From Candidatus Pacearchaeota archaeon UBA92 (GTDB lineage: Archaea > Nanobdellota > Nanobdellia > Pacearchaeales > GW2011-AR1), in contig DANJ01000016.1 of the NCBI GenBank assembly GCA_002497285.1, positions 1 to 27,269 on the forward strand: a stretch of DNA of 27,269 bases, written 5' to 3'. Below the pieces are notes generated by a model, which worked only from the letters and a program-made list of their open reading frames with translations, ran no database searches and was not told the DNA's origin. Numbering within the stretch: position 1 is the first letter of the stretch; each line of letters opens with the position of its first letter. This document shows positions 20,983 through 27,269 of the stretch, one piece after another. The position numbers and the translations under genes were made by a program.

Positions 20983-21039
20983 CCCTAGAAGAGGAGACTC
21001 TATCCAACAAAAAGATAGACAGGGTGTCCTCTTCTGGGG
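20983..21039 (+). ncRNA. Candidate structured RNA (long stem-loop)
   Basis: In the roughly 370-bp stretch without a protein gene (20877-21244), a 13-bp stem is formed by 20983-20995 (CCCTAGAAGAGGA) and 21027-21039 (TCCTCTTCTGGGG), with one G-T pair. An inner 5-bp stem (CTATC 21000-21004 / GATAG 21014-21018) closes a 9-nt loop, leaving an asymmetric internal loop of 4 and 8 nt. A TATA-like box lies upstream. It does not show the features of tRNA, RNase P RNA, SRP RNA or a complete C/D-box RNA. An ACA box after the stem, expected for an H/ACA guide, is not seen. The ends of the transcript are unknown. Confidence 0.45.
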
Positions 21040-21213
21040 AAAAAGAGGTGATATTGAATTGAGAGAGATTGGGTATTTAAACTTTTCGGTGTGTTGTAAC
21101 TTCCTAATAAGAACAGCAAGTTTTTTGTTGTCTTTTTAGGATGGAAAGGCATGTTACCACTCATTTACAAATTCTCCAGCTTAAACGAACTTTAATTAAG
21201 CAGAAATTGGAAA

Positions 21214-21224
21214 TTAATATAAAC
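21214..21224 (+). promoter_or_regulatory. TATA element of scpA
   Basis: The box ttaatataaac is centred 26 bp before ATG 21245. It decides this start over the TTG at 21239. Confidence 0.55.
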
Positions 21225-21244
21225 AGCCCTAGTTTGAATTGGCA

Positions 21245-22096
21245 ATGAATGAGTCTAAGGAGAAAGTTGGGCAGGAACAAATTCATGAATTATTATTCGG
21301 AGAGCGTCTAAGTTGGCAGGCAATTATCTATGATTTGGTTAATTCAGAACAGTTAGATCCATGGGATATTAATCTTTCATTGTTAGTTGAAAAATATTTG
21401 ATTAAGGTTAGGGAATTAGAGGAAGCCAATTTCTTTGTTTCTTCTAAGGTTCTTTTGGCTGCCTCTATCCTTTTGAGGATGAAATCAGAGATTTTGTTAC
21501 ATCAGGAGATTCCATGGCTTGATAATGTATTATTTGGGAAAAAGGAAGAGAGAAAGTATATTCAAGAGAGGATAGACCTTGATGAAGAAATGCCCAATCT
21601 TATTCCAAGAACACCTTTCCCAAGATTTAAGAGAGTTACATTACAGGAGCTGATAGGGGCTTTAGGGAAGGCCATAAAGACTGAAAATAGAAGAATTAGG
21701 AAAGAGGTTGTTCTGAGACAGTATGAAAGAGAAGCTGAGACAATTATACCAATAAATATGATTAATCTTGATGAGAAAATTGAAGAGATTTATACCCGAA
21801 TCAGTGAGATTTTTGTAGATAGGGAAGAAAGGCTTGCTTTTTCAGAGCTTGAACATAAAAATAGGGATGATAAGATACATGCATTTGTTTCTCTTTTGCA
21901 TTTAGACAATCAACATAAAATTTGGTTGGAACAGGAAGGAAACTTTGAAGAAATTTGGATTTGGCTTAAAAGCTTGTACATGAAAAAGAATGCTGAAAAA
22001 TTTGAGCAGATGAAACAAGAGGTATTAAAAAGTGACGAAGAGGATAATTTAGAAGAAATGGAAGAAATTACTGGTTTTGGAAAAAAAGTTGTTTAA
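21245..22096 (+). CDS. scpA: Segregation and condensation protein ScpA (kleisin)
   Basis: ScpA is the kleisin that closes SMC dimers into rings for chromosome compaction and segregation. It has 283 aa. The N-terminal SMC-neck-binding region is clear (DLVNSEQLDPWDINLSLLVE, then FFVSSKVLLAASILLRMKSE). A charged linker follows, and the C-terminal winged helix near 190-255 (EERLAFSELE, then KIHAFVSLLHLDNQHKIWLE) would bind the SMC head. Neither smc nor scpB is in this window. It has its own TATA element and is convergent with the nitronate-monooxygenase-like gene. The C-terminus is acidic. Confidence 0.92.
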   Translation: MNESKEKVGQEQIHELLFGERLSWQAIIYDLVNSEQLDPWDINLSLLVEKYLIKVRELEEANFFVSSKVLLAASILLRMKSEILLHQEIPWLDNVLFGKKEERKYIQERIDLDEEMPNLIPRTPFPRFKRVTLQELIGALGKAIKTENRRIRKEVVLRQYEREAETIIPINMINLDEKIEEIYTRISEIFVDREERLAFSELEHKNRDDKIHAFVSLLHLDNQHKIWLEQEGNFEEIWIWLKSLYMKKNAEKFEQMKQEVLKSDEEDNLEEMEEITGFGKKVV

Positions 22097-22115
22097 TTAT
22101 GTCAAGATGGCTGAA

Positions 22116-22135
22116 CAAGATGAATTGCAATCTTG
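22116..22135. terminator. Inverted repeat between convergent genes
   Basis: CAAGAT and ATCTTG (6 bp, 8-nt loop) lie in the 71-bp gap between the 3' ends of scpA and the nitronate-monooxygenase-like gene. It may act as a terminator for either strand; the T tract is weak, so this is tentative. Confidence 0.3.
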
Positions 22136-22167
22136 AGCATCCAGAAGTTTCAAACAAACGAAAAAAC

Positions 22168-23634
22168 TTATTGATTTCTTAGAATATAATCTATAACCTT
22201 TGAAGCTGGGTAAACTAATTCTCCAGTGTTTTCTAATGATTCCTTTACTAAGGTTATCACATCTTCATGGTCTTTTCCAGAGGTGTAAATAGGAGGTTCT
22301 CCTGGACTTCCTAAACCAATGGTGGATACTAAGGCATTACATAGGCACGTTCTTCCAATTGTTTCTTCTTCTTTTCCACCTTTCCTTACATAATCTTTTA
22401 TGGGTTCTCCTGGACAACGCATTGTCAAAGTTTCATCTATTTCAACAATTTCTGCTAGATGGCCAATGTTACAACCGCGTCTTGCACGCCCTTCGTAGAT
22501 TCTTACGTCAGAAAGAGAGCCAGGCATCGGTATCACTTTGAATGGAAAACCGCTTGGAGAAGCAAGAGGGTCTGTGAAAACTCGACAACCTTTCATAATT
22601 AATCCGATTAATTCTTTTTTTGCATCTAATGGAATTCCAGATTCATATGAGAATGCGAATGGCGTTCCAACTTGAACTCCTTGTGCACCTAATTGTCTCG
22701 CTTCTGATAGACGATTAGCATATCCTCCAGCAAACCAATAGGGTTGTTGTTCAGGTAATCTTTTTTCTCCTTGATTTTTTGTTAGGAATTTTTGGAAAGC
22801 CTCAAGGTTTAAATTATCTTTTTCTCCGAAGTCAGGCTCTCCAGATTCAGTTAATGCTTTGCTTCTTGCAGGTGCATTATGCCCTCCAGCATTTGGCCCT
22901 TCAACAATATAACCATCAGCCTTGCTGACTCCTCGTGCAGCTAAATGACCATTAACTATTGCAAGGAAAGTTGGTCTTTCTAATTCAATTGGAGCATCTA
23001 TTATGTTTTTTGGATCGAAATGGAATCTATAGTTTTCTCCGTTGGTTACTGTTGCATCCATGAATACTGGTTGGTTTCTTGATAAACCATCTAAAACTTC
23101 TGGAATAGTTCTTGGTAACCCTGCTCCAATTAAAACTGCATCAACACCTGCCAACATTGCACCGTAAAGTGCTGGAAGGGTTGGCCATTCAATTTTATAA
23201 AGCAAATTAATTCCGACTGGATTATCGTGTCCTTGTTTTGCTAAAGAAACTTCTGCAAATGTTGAAGCGACTATTAATCCTTCTAATCTTCTTGGTAAAG
23301 TTACATTTTTATTTGAATCTGCTTTAGGATTTGGAAATGGGAATGGTTTGTAGGGTTGAGTTGGATCTCTTTTTCCAGCAGGAACGAAATAAGTATTAAT
23401 AATCTCTTCTGAAATTCTTCCATCTGGGAATTTGAGAATTGCATCTCTCATTTCTGTATCTCCTTCTTCAAGTCTTCTCGCAACAATGTTTCCAAGTGCA
23501 ACACCAGAAACAACCCCTAAACCTCTGCCCGAAGAAGAAACAGCCCTAGCTAATCTCCAGTTTGAGACTCCAGCACCCATACCTCCCTGAATTAATCGAA
23601 TTTCTTTAATTCTTGATAACAGGTCTGCAACCAT
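22168..23634 (-). CDS. Nitronate monooxygenase/enoyl reductase-like flavoprotein, long form
   Basis: This is an FMN-dependent TIM-barrel enzyme of the 2-nitropropane dioxygenase/FabK superfamily. It starts with the phosphate-binding QGGMGAGVSN (16-25). The conserved GGH (250-252, in GPNAGGHNAP) supplies the catalytic His, FAGGYA is at 301-306, and GAQGVQVGTPFAF (316-328) completes the FMN site. At 488 aa it is much longer than ordinary nitronate monooxygenases (about 320-380 aa). An insert lies near 75-115 and a C-terminal extension of about 120 residues has several Cys (RRGCN, MRCPG, RTCLCNA). PfaD-like proteins are the other family of comparable length. Substrate is unknown. A strong TATA element (about 23655-23668) lies 27 bp before the ATG. 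It is probably of bacterial ancestry, which is inference. Confidence 0.82.
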   Translation of the reverse strand: MVADLLSRIKEIRLIQGGMGAGVSNWRLARAVSSSGRGLGVVSGVALGNIVARRLEEGDTEMRDAILKFPDGRISEEIINTYFVPAGKRDPTQPYKPFPFPNPKADSNKNVTLPRRLEGLIVASTFAEVSLAKQGHDNPVGINLLYKIEWPTLPALYGAMLAGVDAVLIGAGLPRTIPEVLDGLSRNQPVFMDATVTNGENYRFHFDPKNIIDAPIELERPTFLAIVNGHLAARGVSKADGYIVEGPNAGGHNAPARSKALTESGEPDFGEKDNLNLEAFQKFLTKNQGEKRLPEQQPYWFAGGYANRLSEARQLGAQGVQVGTPFAFSYESGIPLDAKKELIGLIMKGCRVFTDPLASPSGFPFKVIPMPGSLSDVRIYEGRARRGCNIGHLAEIVEIDETLTMRCPGEPIKDYVRKGGKEEETIGRTCLCNALVSTIGLGSPGEPPIYTSGKDHEDVITLVKESLENTGELVYPASKVIDYILRNQ

Positions 23635-23654
23635 TTAGAGAATGGGATAAAGAG

Positions 23655-23668
23655 GTTTTTATATATTA
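23655..23668 (-). promoter_or_regulatory. TATA element of the nitronate-monooxygenase-like gene
   Basis: On the minus strand this reads taatatataaaaac and is centred about 27 bp before ATG 23634. Confidence 0.55.
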
Positions 23669-23754
23669 GGGTATTTGACATGATAAATGGTAACAAGACC
23701 CCAGAAGAAAAGTTAAATAATAAGGTTTAAAAGTTAAGTATCTGTTATTATCCT

Positions 23755-25302
23755 ATGGGCAATGTTGGTGAAGAAAAAACTTCTTTTGGGGAAATTGTTG
23801 CAGTTATTGGAGCTGTTTTAATTGCAGTAGGTGTTGCTTGGATAATTTTTAAAAATTGGAACTCAATTCATGATATTTTAAAGGTTCTTATTCTTTTACT
23901 AGCAATCGGAGTATCTTATGGAGTCGGCGTACTTTTAAGAATTCAGGATTATGAAAAAATTGGGAATTCATTGATTGTATTAGGAGGTTTGTTGTATATT
24001 TTAAGTATCTTTTTGATAGCTCAAATATTTGATTTGTCGACTTCGTTTCAGGTTAATTCTATGCTTTTGCTTTTAGCATGGATAGGAGTTTTTGTTTCGG
24101 CTTATATTTTTAATTCATCAGGAAATCTTGTTGTTGCAATGGCTACCTTTTTGTTTTGGGCTGGTTTTCAACATTTTGCTTTGTTGGAATCGGGTATTTT
24201 TAGTGGTTTTGACGATGGTATAGGTTCATTTCTTTTGGTTTTGCTTGTCGTAGGTATTTTGTTTTATGGACTGAGTTTATGGCATCATTCAAGAGACAAT
24301 AAGTTTGCTGGAGTTTATAGATGGTGGACTGGATTTTATTTTCTTGCTTTTGCTTATATTATGAGTTTCCAAATGTTCTTGCCTGGTATATGGCCAAATG
24401 GTTTAATTATCGCTTCAAAGTCATTTGTATTTATTGCAATACTTTTAGTCTTGGCATTTTTGTTCTTGATTGTTGGGATGATTACAGCATTGAATCGAAA
24501 AAAACTGGAGCTTAAAAGTGTGTTTGTTTTCGCAGGAGGTCTTTTGTTGATGCTGATTTTAATCATTTCTGCTTCTGCTATTTCAGGCACTTTAGGTCGG
24601 TGCGATGAAAAAAGCTGTTACGATTTTAATAGCCAGAGTTCATGCAATTCAATAGACTTTCCAGATAAAGTTTGTCAATGGAAGGCGGAAAACAGAACAG
24701 TGTATTCTTTTGAAGAAGGGACAGGAACAAATAGCATGGAAAAAATATCTTACTGTACCGAATCAAGTTGCTTTGATTTTAAGGATGTAACTGCGTGCGC
24801 AACTGCTTCGTCAAAGATGAAGTGTAGTTGGAATATTGAAAGATCGCGTTGTGAGAATCCAAGGAGAGATTTTCCTGGATATGATAGAACGATTGAATCT
24901 TGTGGGCAGTATGATAATAATCGGGATTCTTGTTTGAGCCAGAATTATTGTGGATGGACTGTTAGTAGAGGCGGGGTCGGAAGGGATGCACCATTAGGTT
25001 TGTGGCTTCTTTGGATATTTGCCAATATCATGTTGCTTTTGGTAATATTGGCCGTTATAGGATATGGTGTTTGGAGACATAGCCCAAGACTCGTTAATTT
25101 AGGGATATCTTTCTTTGTGTTAGGTATTATTACTAGATATATAGGGTTTATTATGGATTACTGGGATTATGGGGGTTTGAGTTTATTGTTTATAGTTGGA
25201 GGAATTATATTAATTGTCGGAGGTTGGTTAATAGAAAGATGGAGAAGAAATCTAGTGAAAAAAGCAGAAAAACAAGAAAAGAAGTTTCAAGATTATTGGT
25301 AA
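23755..25302 (+). CDS. DUF2157-type polytopic membrane protein with extracytoplasmic Cys-repeat insert
   Basis: This 515-aa protein has about eight to nine hydrophobic helices before residue 282 and four after 415. The N-terminal region (FGEIVAVIGAVLIAVGVAWI, then NWNSIHDILKVLILLL) matches the start of DUF2157 proteins. Between the helix groups lies a hydrophilic insert (about 282-405; 24598-24969 in the DNA) with 13 Cys arranged in a repeat: C-x4-C-Y-D-F-x5-C-x9-C-Q-W, then C-x4-C-F-D-F-x5-C-x8-C-S-W, then a shorter C-x9-C-x5-C-G-W. The insert is probably outside and disulfide-bonded. A TATA element (gtttaaaag, 23725-23733) is 26 bp before the ATG. Its 3' end overlaps the GDYXXLXY gene by 64 bp, the partner also found beside DUF2157 in bacteria. 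Confidence 0.8.
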   Translation: MGNVGEEKTSFGEIVAVIGAVLIAVGVAWIIFKNWNSIHDILKVLILLLAIGVSYGVGVLLRIQDYEKIGNSLIVLGGLLYILSIFLIAQIFDLSTSFQVNSMLLLLAWIGVFVSAYIFNSSGNLVVAMATFLFWAGFQHFALLESGIFSGFDDGIGSFLLVLLVVGILFYGLSLWHHSRDNKFAGVYRWWTGFYFLAFAYIMSFQMFLPGIWPNGLIIASKSFVFIAILLVLAFLFLIVGMITALNRKKLELKSVFVFAGGLLLMLILIISASAISGTLGRCDEKSCYDFNSQSSCNSIDFPDKVCQWKAENRTVYSFEEGTGTNSMEKISYCTESSCFDFKDVTACATASSKMKCSWNIERSRCENPRRDFPGYDRTIESCGQYDNNRDSCLSQNYCGWTVSRGGVGRDAPLGLWLLWIFANIMLLLVILAVIGYGVWRHSPRLVNLGISFFVLGIITRYIGFIMDYWDYGGLSLLFIVGGIILIVGGWLIERWRRNLVKKAEKQEKKFQDYW

Positions 25303-25760
25303 TCTTTGTAGTGTTGTTTGCAATTATAGTTGGATTTATTTTATATTCCTCCTGGCCACTGATTACAGGTAAAACTATCATTTTAGAAACTAGACCATAT
25401 GATCCATTTGATTTGATAAGAGGAAATTACTTGCAAATAGGTTACGAAATAGGTCAAATTTCTTATCAAGGTAATTTAGAAGAAGGGGATATTGTATATG
25501 TTTATTTATCTGAGGATGATTCCGGTATTTCGAGATATAAAGACATTTCTTTGATTAAACCAAAATCTGGAGATTTTATAAAGGGCAAGGTGGTCAAAAT
25601 AAGAGCTAACACCATATCTGTCGAGTATGGGATTGAACAGTATTTTATTGAAAGAGGCACTAGGGTTGAAAGGGGAAATATGGAAGTAGAAGTTAAAGTG
25701 AATAGTTTTGGACAAGGAAGGATAGTTAGAATAACGAAAGATGGAAAACAAATAGATTAA
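25239..25760 (+). CDS. GDYXXLXY-family membrane-anchored protein
   Basis: The protein has a basic N-terminus, one membrane helix (about 19-38), then an extracytoplasmic beta-rich domain with the family's signature: TRPYDPFDLIRGNYLQIGY at 51-69. The name-giving GDYxxLxY reads GNYLQIGY here, so Asp is replaced by Asn and Leu by Ile. The later YGIEQYFIERGT matches the second conserved block (YFVEEG-type). At 173 aa the length is normal. Function is unknown, but bacterial members are encoded next to DUF2157 genes, as here. The frame is open to TTG 25224; I prefer ATG 25239. GGAGG at 25219-25223 is the likely ribosome binding site, though 15 nt away. The stop abuts that of hisS. Confidence 0.82.
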   Translation: MEKKSSEKSRKTRKEVSRLLVIFVVLFAIIVGFILYSSWPLITGKTIILETRPYDPFDLIRGNYLQIGYEIGQISYQGNLEEGDIVYVYLSEDDSGISRYKDISLIKPKSGDFIKGKVVKIRANTISVEYGIEQYFIERGTRVERGNMEVEVKVNSFGQGRIVRITKDGKQID

Positions 25761-26981
25761 TTATTTCTTCAATTTACTTATCAATTGTTTTTCGGTTAGA
25801 AGTTTTTCTTCTCCGGAAGACATATCTTTAAGTTTAACCTTTTTTTGTGCTATTTCATCTTCTCCGATGAATATTGCAAAAGGTATTTTTTGGGAATCTG
25901 CAAATTCTAATGCCTTTCCTGGTTTTCCGAAAAAGAGATTACAAGATATATCTGACTTACGTAATTTTTGTGCTAAGTTTATTGTTTGGACATCTTTGTT
26001 TAGTGAAATTATTACCGTTTTTGTGTTATCTGGCGTTATATTGGCTATTGAGGTTAATCTTTCTAATCCGAAAGAGATTCCTACTGAGGGAATTTCTCTA
26101 TTAAGATACTTTCCTACTGACTTGTCATATCTTCCTCCTCCTCCGATTGAGTTTTTTTCATTTTCTCGTCTTATTTCAAATATGTTTCCAGTGTAATAGG
26201 ACAGTCCACGAATCATAAATGGATTAAACTTAATTGTAACGCCATAATTTTTACATCTCTGTTTTAAATTTTGTATTTCTTCTGAACCTTCAAAAAGATT
26301 TTTTATGAAAAATTCTAAAGGTTTTTCGAGGAGTTTGAATAGAGTGAGGATTTGAGTTGCAGAAGCATATTTTCTAAGATTTGCCTTAGTTGCGTCTTCT
26401 CCTACTTTTTCCATCTTATCTAATTCCCTCATGGTATTTTCTTTTTCTTCTATCTTCACGCTATCTATTATGGAATATAATAGTTTTCTGTTATTAACCT
26501 GAATTTCTGAATTTATCTTTAATTCTTTCAATATATCTGAGAAACAAGCAAGACATTCTGCCTCCGTTTCTATTGATGAATCTCCAATGATGTCTATGTC
26601 ACATTGAGTGAATTCTTTGAATCTATCAGATGATGTGGGCTCATCTCTGAACACCTGCCCTATTTGATATCTTTTGAATGGAAGTTTTATATTTGGATTT
26701 TGTTTGAATATCCTTGCTAATTGGAACGTAAATTCATATCTCAATCCGAGACTCCTACCGCCTCTATCTTTTAGACGAAATCTGTCCGATATGGCTTCAT
26801 CTTCTTTTTCTAAAGAGTCTGAACGCATCAGTTCATCAAATTCAATCATAGGAGTTTCGACTGGCTGGAAGCCATAAAGTTTGAAATATTTTTCAACTAT
26901 TTCTTTTACGGATGCTCTTTTCAGGCTTTCTGGAGGAAGAAATTCCTGAAATCCTTTTGGTATTGTTGGTTCAAAGATCAT
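25761..26981 (-). CDS. hisS: Histidyl-tRNA synthetase
   Basis: HisRS charges tRNA-His with histidine. It is a class II synthetase of 406 aa. Motif 1 region is near 30-60. Motif 2 is RYQIGQVFRDEPTSSDRFKE followed by FTQCDIDIIG. The histidine-specific segments are RGLSYYTGNIFE and GGGGRYD, and motif 3 is GISFGLERL. The C-terminal anticodon-binding domain runs from about 320 (KTVIISLN) to the end. The gene starts 20 nt downstream of tRNA-His on the same strand, with no separate TATA element. It has a clear ribosome binding site (GGAG, 7 nt before the ATG), so it is probably cotranscribed with the tRNA. It is convergent with the GDYXXLXY gene. Confidence 0.95.
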   Translation of the reverse strand: MIFEPTIPKGFQEFLPPESLKRASVKEIVEKYFKLYGFQPVETPMIEFDELMRSDSLEKEDEAISDRFRLKDRGGRSLGLRYEFTFQLARIFKQNPNIKLPFKRYQIGQVFRDEPTSSDRFKEFTQCDIDIIGDSSIETEAECLACFSDILKELKINSEIQVNNRKLLYSIIDSVKIEEKENTMRELDKMEKVGEDATKANLRKYASATQILTLFKLLEKPLEFFIKNLFEGSEEIQNLKQRCKNYGVTIKFNPFMIRGLSYYTGNIFEIRRENEKNSIGGGGRYDKSVGKYLNREIPSVGISFGLERLTSIANITPDNTKTVIISLNKDVQTINLAQKLRKSDISCNLFFGKPGKALEFADSQKIPFAIFIGEDEIAQKKVKLKDMSSGEEKLLTEKQLISKLKK

Positions 26982-26987
26982 TTTGTG

Positions 26988-26993
26988 TCTCCT
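26988..26993 (-). promoter_or_regulatory. Shine-Dalgarno sequence of hisS
   Basis: AGGAGA lies just upstream of the ATG at 26981 (GGAG spaced by 7 nt). It is one of the best ribosome binding sites in the window and fits a leadered mRNA released from a tRNA-His-hisS precursor. Confidence 0.6.
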
Positions 26994-27001
26994 GAAAGAA
27001 A

Positions 27002-27074
27002 AGCGGAAGGAGAGAATTGAACTCTCGTCTTACGAGCCACAGTCGTACGTTCTAACCGTTGAACTACATCCGCC
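27002..27074 (-). tRNA. tRNA-His (anticodon GTG)
   Basis: The cloverleaf has acceptor GCGGATG/CTTCCGC with a T-T mismatch at 6:67, D arm TAGTTCAACGGTTAGAAC, anticodon stem TACGA/TCGTA with loop CTGTGGC (anticodon GTG), and T arm GAGAG-TTCAATT-CTCTC. A G is encoded at -1 (27074), as expected for tRNA-His, but position 73 (27002) is T instead of the C normal for archaea and bacteria, giving a G-T pair at -1:73. CCA is not encoded. A TATA-like element (around 27100-27109, minus strand) is about 30 bp upstream. It directly precedes hisS. Confidence 0.93.
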
Positions 27075-27153
27075 ATCATGAAAATATTAGCTAAATAGGA
27101 TATAAAAGGTTTACCAGGATTAGAGTTACAACTAGAATTATCTTCGTTTTGCG

Positions 27154-27176
27154 TGTAGGTGGGGATACCCCCTACA
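27154..27176. repeat. GC-rich hairpin near the right end
   Basis: TGTAGG pairs with CCTACA, and after a bulged T GGG pairs with CCC around a GATA loop: nine base pairs in otherwise A/T-rich sequence. The surrounding 195 bp to the window end hold no gene I can support. It could be a terminator or RNA structure of something beyond the edge. Confidence 0.45.
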
Positions 27177-27269
27177 ACTCACAATTAAAGTCGTATTTTC
27201 CATAATTTAGGTAGCTTAACTTGATTTTTAAGGCTTTGGGTTTAAGGGCTTTGTCCGGAATAGATTTTT

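Noticed and set aside
20954..21139. A 61-codon reading frame in the gap after the S27ae gene.
   Set aside because: It runs through the strong stem-loop, has no protein-like pattern, and its start is poorly placed relative to the TATA-like box. The RNA structure explains the region better.
21141..21248. A 35-codon reading frame starting at ATG 21141 and overlapping the scpA start.
   Set aside because: It has no TATA element at the usual spacing and no recognisable family, and the promoter of scpA lies inside it.
22098..22135. A CTGA ... AGATGA ... CTTGA arrangement resembling D', C' and D boxes of a C/D guide RNA.
   Set aside because: The C box is missing, the guide interval is only 8 nt and two boxes are degenerate. 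A simple inverted repeat between convergent genes is more likely.
10..27259. A 13-bp inverted repeat (tccggacaaagcc at 10-22; its complement at 27247-27259) at both ends of the window.
   Set aside because: A perfect 13-mer pair is expected by chance several times in 27 kb, and the left copy is the coding end of the HerA-like gene. The window edges have no biological meaning.
1..27269. CRISPR arrays, insertion sequences, rRNA genes and a replication origin.
   Set aside because: No regularly spaced repeats, transposase genes, rRNA sequence or cluster of origin-type repeats were seen.

Overview
The window is a gene-dense, AT-rich piece of an archaeal chromosome, most likely from a DPANN lineage (Woesearchaeota/Pacearchaeota-like). 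The archaeal assignment rests on clamp-loader genes rfcS and rfcL, RNA polymerase subunit Rpo7, Spt4, ribosomal proteins eS24, eS27-type S27ae and eL41, archaeal-type PheS/PheT, an Rpp30-type RNase P protein, and a tRNA-Glu gene with a bulge-helix-bulge intron. Genes are short and tightly packed. In most transcription units an A/T-rich TATA element lies about 24-29 bp before the first ATG, so leaderless transcription is probably the rule. Several genes inside operons carry Shine-Dalgarno-like sequences instead. The DPANN placement is an inference from gene content and compactness; no rRNA is present to settle it.

Layout. 1-2.7 kb: HerA-like ATPase, divergent from a membrane-anchored DsbA-like oxidoreductase and a small OB-fold protein. 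2.7-4.0 kb: a SAM-binding protein and a Mn-type superoxide dismutase. 4.0-6.4 kb: rfcS-rfcL, then a 38-codon gene for eL41 that is easily missed. 6.4-8.2 kb: a circularly permuted GTPase converging on disA, a c-di-AMP synthase of bacterial type. 8.3-10.2 kb: tRNA-Glu(CTC) with a 104-nt intron, tRNA-Gln(CTG), a small unknown gene, a YdjM-type membrane protein, two related small membrane proteins and tRNA-Thr(GGT). 10.2-15.0 kb: an unknown gene, pheS-pheT and pyrH-rnp3. 15.0-17.8 kb: an orphan protein, a secreted or anchored Cys-containing protein, a coiled-coil/secretion-ATPase-N-domain pair and tRNA-Trp. 17.8-19.6 kb: an HTH + PIN-like pair and a separate Fcf1-like PIN protein. 19.6-20.9 kb: rpo7-spt4-rps24e-rps27ae. 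20.9-21.2 kb: a protein-free stretch with a terminator and a strongly structured RNA candidate. 21.2-27.1 kb: scpA, a long nitronate-monooxygenase-like enzyme, a DUF2157 membrane protein with a Cys-rich insert followed by a GDYXXLXY protein, and hisS directly downstream of tRNA-His.

Most of the window serves information processing: DNA replication (RFC), chromosome organisation (ScpA), transcription (Rpo7, Spt4), tRNA maturation (RNase P) and charging (PheRS, HisRS), and ribosome assembly. Between these lie several conserved-looking genes of unknown role. The points most worth checking are the archaeal DisA, the tRNA-His with T at position 73 beside its own synthetase gene, the orphan secretion-ATPase N-domain pair, the HTH/PIN-like pair, the Cys-repeat membrane protein and the structured RNA near 21.0 kb. 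I saw no CRISPR array, insertion sequence or rRNA gene.
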